From Dipteris shenzhenensis (lineage: Eukaryota; Polypodiophyta; Polypodiopsida; Gleicheniales): 64,000 nucleotides of DNA. The notes under the pieces are model-generated. The model ran no database searches and had not been told where the DNA came from. It saw only the letters and a program-made list of their open reading frames with translations. Positions 56,201 through 64,000 of this stretch are shown here, in pieces; the stretch's first letter is position 1; each line of letters starts with the position of its first letter. The stretch lies in NCBI GenBank assembly GCA_047967505.1, contig CM106539.1; one strand, written 5' to 3'. A program made the position numbers and the translations under genes.

Positions 56201-57239
56201 GGAATTTGACGGAGGTGGAGAGGATTATTCGAGGTATCTCTTGGTCCATGTTGCAAGAAGGTGACCAACGTACAACTAGAGTTGTGACAATTTCAAGAAA
56301 ACTCATGCATTTGTCCTTTGCATGTGACCTACAACCTCAAATACCCTTTGAAATCCTAAAGATATTAGTAATCCAGAAGTATGTATTAGAAATCAAATAA
56401 CCATGGATTTGATCCAATGAGTCCAAAAATAGTATATCAATTTATTGTGATTTAGTAAGATGAAGATTCCTTTGAAAAATATATAAATTTAACCATGTAC
56501 TAGTAATAATTTGGGAGGTTGGCATATTTTGTATGTGCATGTGGAATTTTTTGGTGAGTCATTTCATGGCCCCAATGAGTAGTAGCCATTCGCTCACAAG
56601 GATCTTGTAGTGGAAAGCAATCCACTTGGTCTAGCAAAAGGTGAGGCTCTAAATTTTCACGTGAAGTTAATGTCTTACATGCCATTCCTCATGCTAGCAA
56701 GACTAGTGTGTAGATTGTAGCCTAAGCCAAGCTAACTTTAGGATCACCTTGCTTACACGTGTCCCCTTCCTTCCAAAGTACACATAAGCTTCCATTATTA
56801 TGAGGCTACATTGTTTTGCCTTGTGCTTTTAGTTACTACTTCACAAGTGGGTTGGCCACTTGTCGGCCTACTTGCATGCATCTCTTGATTTGATTTGTCA
56901 ATTAATACAAATGTGTTTGAGAAGCCAATAAAGATTCACCATTGAATTATATCAAGATTCAACATATGTTGGTCACATAATGTTTAAAGAATTTAACAAT
57001 AGGCTAAATATAATGAGAAACCATCACCCTCTCGCATGGATTCTCATAACTCTCATTCGCCTTAATACATGTAATGAGATTCATGTCACATACATTATCA
57101 TGTATGTAATGATGTTCAACCAACCACTTTGTGACCTTTTTATCTTTGTCTCTCTCTAATTTTACCTCCTTTTTTATATGGCACCTTCTTTGGAAACCTT
57201 TTTGCATTTTCCTTCTATTCATGAAGCACTAGTGTGTTG
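53231..57239. other. AT-rich region without recognised genes
   Basis: Only short open frames occur (for example 54662-54868 and 54231-54425). None shows a family motif I know. A 'tataaat' near 53595 followed by CT-rich sequence could be an old promoter or LTR, but nothing supports a gene after it. Confidence 0.5.
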
Positions 57240-59160
57240 GGCTTGAAGGGTCGGTAAACGAGAGTGGCATTGTCTCAATGCACTGCTTGCTAAATCCAGA
57301 CATTTGCAAGAGTTGGGGTAAGGTCAGAAGATCATTTGGGCATTCAGGGCACTCTATGAGAGGGTATCAAGCAAGGTTTAGCTAGGTGGAGATAGGCCAA
57401 GGTGGACAAAGGAGATTATGGGCACTATTGGGTCTAACAAGGCATCCATTCTTATTTGGCCTCTACATGATCAATACTTTCATTGTGACATTAGAAGGGC
57501 AAGATTCTCTCTCGTTGGCTCCTTCACTAGATCCTCCTACATGTAGACGAAGCATCCTTTCTCTCATCCTCAGTAAGAGCCCTCCAATGACATTTGGATG
57601 CACTTCATACCTTCTACGAGACACATGACTTGGGAGGTCAACCTTGGTAAAACCAAGGTCATGATCTTCCACTTTCAACACATCCCAAGAAGCCATGAAC
57701 ACAAAGCAGTTCACATTGGATGGATTATCAGTGAAGGACATCACATCCTATACATATTTGGGGTTTCTAGTGCCTTCACTTTCGTCTAGGATCCCTAGAC
57801 CCCATCTCTTCTCTTTGACTCCTTGGTGCTCCCATCGGCTATGTATGGCCATCCGTGTTTGGGGGCTTGACCTATCAGAGTAGATTGGGCCTGAGTGGAG
57901 AGGCTTAAGGTCCTCTTGCCATCATAAATGATCCACAATAAGCCATCAGTTCCACATCAAGTAGTTTTAGCGAGTTCAAAGCTATAGCTTGACGCAATAT
58001 TCTAGGTTAACACATACGTCTAACAAGTTAGGTATATTATGGCTCTTACACCTCAAGCCCGATGTAGGTCACCATGGATAGCCCTATCTTTATCCATAAC
58101 TTTAGTAGCTGAGGGTGATTAGAGGTATAAGTATGCACACACATATACGTGGTTCGAGACTTGGGGCCGATAGGTTACCCACCTTTTAGTAACCTACACC
58201 GACTTGAGGTGTAAGTCACAATCCCTAACTTGGTAGAGGTATGTGATGAATTAGAATGTATGTAGCTATAAGAGATCCTCCTAGATAGCCTAGTTGGCCT
58301 CGTGACATGCATACTAATAACTCTGATCACCCTCAGCTATTGAAGATAGGGCCAACCATGGTGATAGATGGTTTGAGAGTCTGCGGCTCCACATGGATAG
58401 ATTACGCCACTTTCAGTATAGCATTGATTCCCCCTCTATTCCAATGAACTATCATGAGGTCAATTAGGTTATTTAGAAAAATCTCTTACCGTTACACACA
58501 TTAAGAAACCTTGTTGGCACCTCACCCGCTTATTGTGAAGCTCAACTTTTACAAGGACTACTTATGTATTTTAGAGGAGGCTTCATTGATCCACTAGTAT
58601 ATACATGGATCCACCTCCCTCATTCCTTGAGGATATCCATTGGGTAGTTTTGGGTCTCATCGCACCAATATGTGTTGAGAGTGACTGGCTTGAAGGCATA
58701 CCTAGAGGGGGTCACATCTATACTCTATGTGATCGGTAGGAGATCGAGTGAGAGAAGAACTTCCCTTTTAGATGCCATGTGTACTATGAGACTTGAGGTC
58801 GTTTCCATTGTCTCTTTAGGGATGGTTTTGAACCTCTCTCCCATTTCCTATCTTACCCAGATTAGTGATGCTTGGCAAGTTTCATGAGGCCATCTGACAT
58901 AGAGAACGTCTACTTAAGATTACCATTGTCTCTTTAGGGATGGTTTTGAACCCCTCTCCTATTTCTTATCTTATCCAGATTGTGATGCCTGCAACTTTCA
59001 TTCATGAGGCCATCTGACACAGAGAGCATCTACTCGGAAACATACGCTAGGTCAAGGTGTACAGCTAGACTCCACTCATCAAGATCACTAAGTTTTTCTA
59101 CCCAAACAACACTGGCTAGTGGATCCTAGGGAGAGGGCAGAGTTGAGGTCGAGAGTGAGA
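57240..59160 (+). mobile_element. LINE I, degenerate sense copy of family B
   Basis: Frames give [62 protein letters not shown] and DAMCTMRLEVVSIVSLGMVL, each matching LINE B ORF2 in order. Stops and shifts occur throughout. Part of it (58013-58366) contains inverted duplications, and 58800-59040 is a ~120-bp tandem duplication. Confidence 0.8.
58800..59040. repeat. ~120-bp tandem duplication within LINE I
   Basis: 'ccattgtctctttagggatggttttgaac' through 'catgaggccatctgaca.agaga' occurs twice in a row, from about 58807 and 58924. Confidence 0.88.
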
Positions 59161-60250
59161 GACATGACATTAAATATGCCTTATGTAATCATATTTCGAT
59201 AAATGCACATCCAAAAATTGAATTTTATAGTACCTCGTGATACACATATTTTTTAGTGTATCCACCAAGCACTCTAGGCGTATCTTATGCATGCCTGATA
59301 GGTAGATCTCAAGACTCCAAGGGGATGGACTAGGTTTTATTGCAAAGATGCTCCCACCTTCTTGGATTTTTGCCTTACATGGTGAAATTTTTGTTTGGAG
59401 CTCTTCTCAAAGAATCAAAGTTGATAAATTTCTTTACACATGTTTTCGACTCCTTAAAGAGATGGCTTAGTAATAGTGTCATCAAGCAGAATTTCATGTG
59501 GGCAACAAACTACTTTTCTTCAAGGACTTGCAAACAATTTGGAATTGGTGCAAGCACTTATCAGTTGCCAACACTATTATATTGAATGATTCTTTGTACA
59601 AGCTTCATTGGAATCCATCTTTGGAAAAAGTTAATACTTCCAAACTTTGAGTTACAAGAGTTTGAAGAATGAAATCCTATTTGATGGAGCATGTGTAGCC
59701 ATGGTTGTCATTGTGGCTTCAATCGTAGGATCGTTAATAGTACACAACACAATCTCAGCATGACCTACTCAACAAAAGTATTCCATCCAAATATTGGAGT
59801 TCATTGTTTTAAAAAATGAAGACTAGAAATTTTGAGAAGAGGATTGAATGTATGACCATCATACTAGGTTCTTTTGTATTATTGTATATCGCTTTAATAT
59901 AAATCAATATCTTTATCTCTTCCTAAACTTTAATATCTTTCAAAATGTGCTTATCTTTATTTGCGCTAGAGTTGTACATTGCAAATTGTTAAAAACTATA
60001 ACAGACTAGAACTATGAACTTTGTGCTAAAGTTTTATAACCTTAAAAACTATAACAGGCTAGTTAAAATAGTGGAGCATATGAAGGACAATATCCACACA
60101 CTCAGTTTAAGAGAGAAAACAATGAAAAAATAGATTGCTAATGAGGAATCAAAGGCAACAACCCTCATTATATACGTAAAGTCTAAAAGTGGGTGGATCA
60201 GATGTGCTTGCCTCACGAAAGTATTAGGGAGGAGAGAGTGGAAGCTAACT
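59161..60250. other. No recognised features
   Basis: AT-rich sequence. An 81-codon frame (59340-59585) shows no known motif. Confidence 0.4.
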
Positions 60251-60261
60251 AGGCAATCCAT

Positions 60262-60404
60262 TGAGAGATTTCTATTGAACCTCCACCCAATGAGAAGGTA
60301 AAGCCGAGGAATCCCAGTTGTGAATCTCCACCCAAAAAGAAGGCAAAGCAGGGGGAGCCAAGTTGTGGATCTCCACCCAATCAAAAGGGGAAAAGGAAGT
60401 TATA
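60262..60404 (+). pseudogene. C-terminal protein remnant with a 15-residue basic repeat
   Basis: After an in-frame stop, one frame reads EISIEPPPNEKVKPRNPSCE, then SPPKKKAKQGEPSCG and SPPNQKGKRKL before TAG. Three units of about 45 bp encode SPPxxKxKxxxPSCG. Lys-rich tails like this occur in nuclear or transposase proteins, but no parent domain is found upstream. Confidence 0.45.
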
Positions 60405-60666
60405 GGAGTGAAGTTGTTTTGCTCAGCCCCACTGTCTCACTCTTGGCAAGTGGCTTGAGACTTTCATTTCAATTACCATCTTGATGTTTGTTTTATGATG
60501 TATCAAAGCTCAATCATGATACCTATATGATGATCGATTATCATTGAGTTTCTCACTTTTGTAATTTGTGTTCATTTGGTGGCCAATTGCCTTGTAGCCT
60601 AGCCTTCTTGTTGTTTGGATTTTGGAATGTCAATTCTGCGATGTCACTTACAAGATGTAGACTAGA

Positions 60667-60814
60667 GTCTAGTGTCTCTATACAATAATATTTAATGTTA
60701 CAAAACTCACTTCCTGAAGAATGCAATGCCCTTTAAAGTCTAGTGTCTCTATACAATAATATTTAAGGTTATAAAACTCACTTCCTAAATTTGAAGACTG
60801 CAATGCCCTTTAAA
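60667..60814. repeat. ~71-bp tandem duplication
   Basis: 'gtctagtgtctctatacaataatatttaa' to 'caatgccctttaaa' occurs at 60667 and 60738; the second copy has a small insertion. Confidence 0.9.
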
Positions 60815-61816
60815 GGGGGTTTCACCCTTCCCAATAATGGCAAGGGAGAAATGAACCTTGAAAAAAAAGAGCCACATTGGAAAAAGTTTCTTGCACTGCC
60901 CTTTAAGAATAATCGAAAACATCTTAACTAGAAGGATGACCCTTCAAAGTGAAATTCTAGGCTACCCTTCAAATTTGAGGCCTGACAGAACTCACTTGAG
61001 GGTAGAGCTTTGATGATGTCTTCTTTCTTAAGCCTAGGACATTGAATTGTGATGGCACTTTCACACAAGAGCATGGGGAACTATTTTGCATGTTCCTATG
61101 GCCTTGGTTAGATGGCACCCAACTCGATGGTTTGTAGTCATTTAACAACTAAGTAGCTTGGTCTTGTTGATGCTTGCAAGACACCCCGTGATGTGCTTGT
61201 GAGTGTCTACATCCTTCTTTCCTCCAGGCACAACTTGACTTAATAGCTCTGACTATATGAGAGTAGACAAATGCAATGGTTCCTTATCTAAGAGTCTATA
61301 TCTGTGGCCTTTCTTGGTTGCCTTGTCGTCCCAAATACCTCTAGCCACTACTTCCCACTTCTCATAGGTCGGTCCTCAATGATCCTTAAATGCTTCCTTT
61401 ACCTTATGTTTGGTTTTGGTACATTGCAACACAAAATATGGGCTACCTTAAACTTACGTGACGATTGCGAAGTTATCCCGCTCTTCTAGTACATCAGCGA
61501 GGTCATCAAATTCCTCCCCACACTATAGTCAACAACTTTTCTCTTCGACACAGTGCAGCAACACACATTCCTTGCTTTAAGTCTCTTAACATACTAGGGT
61601 TTGCAATCTCAAAGCTCCTTTGCCTAACCCTTATGTCAGGGTTCTCATCCTTAAATCTCAAGTACAAGTTAGTCTGCTCATCCAACAAATTATAGAGAGT
61701 AAATTGAAAAACTATGCAACAACATGGTGTCTGTAAGCTGCAACCATCGGCACAGTGGTTTCAACCAGTACATTGGTGGTTTTTATTTCAACCATTGTGA
61801 GTCACTTCCAAAATAA

Positions 61817-61839
61817 CTCTCTCTCTCTCTCTCTCTCTC

Positions 61840-61934
<95 letters not shown>
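61817..61934. repeat. Compound (CT)n(CA)n microsatellite
   Basis: About 13 CT units, a short TTTC break, then about 44 CA units. Confidence 0.97.
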
Positions 61935-61937
<3 letters not shown>

Positions 61938-62123
61938 CCTTCTCCCAATATCATAAGACAAGAGCTTTTAAAAGTGCTAGTAGGTGCTAAAAAGTACTTA
62001 AAAGTGCTAGAAGTGGAAGAAAATGCTAAGAAGTGGTAGAATATGCAAAAACCCAAAAAAATGCTAAAAAAGTACTCAACATTAGTCACAGTGCTCAACC
62101 AAGTGGATGCAACTAGCATGGTA

Positions 62124-62124
<1 letters not shown>

Positions 62125-62178
<54 letters not shown>
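62125..62178. repeat. Second compound (CT)n(CA)n microsatellite
   Basis: About nine CT units directly followed by about 18 CA units, some 190 bp after the first and in the same order. Confidence 0.97.
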
Positions 62179-62180
<2 letters not shown>

Positions 62181-64000
62181 CTTCATCCAATCACGCAGTT
62201 ATAAAATCTTTATTATGCACAGTCAAGGCTGGTAATTAGAATATGACAATGATAAGGGTTCCATCATTGTTCGATCTTCATCACATGAACTTTGCACATG
62301 CAAAGAAACACTAAGCCTAGGTTCAATAAAAAACGACTTTGCATTGCATGGCCTTTTATGGATTTACAGAGACATCGCCCATTACAATTTGGAGACACCA
62401 CCGTATTAATCTTGTCCCATTAGATGTGGCATTAGTGTATTGCAAAATACCTATAATTTCATTTAAGGCCAATGTGCAACACAACCAATTTGCCATTATG
62501 GCTATGTTGGTGGTCTCTTTTCATGTACAGCAAGGAATTAACAATTTTCTTTTCATGTATGGCAAGGCAAAACCATTTAAAAAGAAGTGAAAAGCTCGAA
62601 ATTGACAAGTCACAAAATGACACGAGAATTTGTTGCATAGGTTAGGCACGACACGAGTGTCCATTATGTACATGGGTCAGGCAAGACATGGGTGTACATT
62701 GCGTACTTTATTTGGAATTTATTAGTGTCAAAGAAGTGAAATCTCAAATGCAAAAGCGAGAGATGTCAAATTTTGAGAAAAATCAGAGATCGTGTTTTGT
62801 CGCCTCTGGCTGTACGCATCACCACACCTTGCGCTCCAAGTGCAAAAAGGTCCAACATGGGTGAAAAAAGCAAAAGGAAAAATGGTGTGCTAGTGGGTTT
62901 GATACTGTGGATTAAGACATGAAACCATGCTTATGGGTTGCATTGTGAGGTAGTGACTCAAAAAGGAATTGATGCAAAAAGATAAATAATGTTGTATTTA
63001 TTCAAGAGCATTGCACATGTATCAATTGAGTTTTTCTAATGTAACCATTTATGGGTGAATTAAGCTAAAAATATCACCAAATATCAAAGTTTAAGACCAC
63101 CATGCAGTAGCTCCAAAAGTGTGGAGTGCATTTTTCCAAAAGGTTTGCCTTTCCAACCAAAGTGCCCTCATATGTATGCATACAATTGCAGCACGGTATT
63201 GGACACCCCCTAAACCATAGCATAGATTTGCAATTGGTTGCCTCCTTTGGTTGTAGGAAGCTCAAATAGTGAACTTTCAAATTAACAATTGGTTCCAGAT
63301 ACATGTTGAACAATTATTTGAAGTCTTTAAAATATTTTGGATATCCTATATAGTCTAAGATGCATGCTTCAAATGTGTAGATTATTTAAGACACCAAGTT
63401 TTTCAAATTGCCTTGAGAAATGCATAAGTAACAAATTGAGTAGCTACCCACATACAAATATTTTTGAACCTCACAACAAATGGCTACACCCAATGATGCA
63501 TTGGCCCATTTGTTGATCTCGACAGCTCGAAACAAGTATATTATTGTTCTCACATACTATCTCACTTGGTAGATGATGGCACGACCTTTAATATGTGTAT
63601 CGGTCTCAAAAGTAGTGAATTTTCTACAACATCTCATTCTTCCTCATTGTTGCCCCAAACAATTATTGTCAGCTCAAGGTAGCAATTTCAAGTTTGAAGT
63701 TGTGCAAATTGTGGTTGATCGGCTCAATGTCAAACAATAATTTGCAAGTCCTCATCATTTGGATTGGAATAGGCTAATAGAAAAAGTAACCAGGATCATC
63801 ATAGCAATGTACATTGATCCTCAACTCTCAAACTCGGGTCCTCACATCTTCCCCTAGTGAAACTGGCATGGTAAGGCTTAGTCTGTGTGATATGCGCTAT
63901 TGTCACCAACACTGCATCTTTATAATGCATAAGTTGTCCTCCCCACTAGTTTGAGTGGGCTAGTCCATTTAGCTAAGAACTTTTCAACTAATCCTTTCTT
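62179..64000. other. No recognised features
   Basis: AT-rich sequence with only short frames (such as 62339-62590) that show no family motif. Confidence 0.4.

Overview
The window comes from a land-plant nuclear genome, most plausibly a large, repeat-rich one such as a fern, lycophyte or gymnosperm. That placement rests on a plant-type Golgi glycosyltransferase gene split by very long introns, plant Ty1/copia and Ty3/gypsy elements, and two L1-like LINE families. I cannot name the species. There is no sign of prokaryotic operons, CRISPR, phage or organellar DNA.

The only intact host gene I can support is on the + strand: the C-terminal two thirds of N-acetylglucosaminyltransferase I (GnTI/MGAT1, called CGL1 in Arabidopsis). 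Its ten terminal coding exons lie at 1765-1812, 12336-12404, 12502-12571, 12690-12751, 14064-14154, 14251-14344, 48340-48402, 49545-49583, 49672-49842 and 49956-50066. Exon phases agree at every junction and give 271 complete codons ending in TGA. The N-terminal exons (membrane anchor, stem and start of the catalytic domain) were not found and should lie upstream. Two introns are very large (10,523 bp and 33,995 bp). One 96-bp intron (14155-14250) has AT-AC ends and a U12-type ATATCC donor.

Region by region: 1-1764 is intron with a LINE 3' end and a decayed copia gag. Intron 1813-12335 holds an internally deleted copia element (7410-8771), a 305-bp tandem duplication (9267-9881), a second copia gag (9940-10450) and an LTR (10769-11045). 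Intron 14345-48339 is a nested pile of retroelements. An antisense LINE ORF1 is broken twice, by a gypsy element (15491-21118, 5-bp target-site duplication) and by a full-length sense LINE (A1, 22782-29464, 12-bp duplication). A later 941-bp tandem duplication spans the edge of A1. A second sense LINE (A2, 34468-39088, 8-bp duplication) sits inside another antisense LINE (B, about 32680-40510). Further antisense fragments (C, D, F, G, H) fill 30008-32680 and 40520-47110. LINE family A ends in poly(A). Family B copies end in a (CT)n microsatellite, which accounts for most of the GA/CT repeats here.

Downstream of the gene (50067-64000) there is a candidate polyadenylation signal, a very decayed copia-like element (about 51020-53230), an AT-rich stretch without recognisable genes, a degenerate sense LINE (about 57240-59160), a small coding remnant with a 15-residue repeat, and two compound CT/CA microsatellites. 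No undescribed multi-gene system is evident. The notable content is the gene architecture (giant TE-filled introns plus an AT-AC intron) and the retroelement biology.
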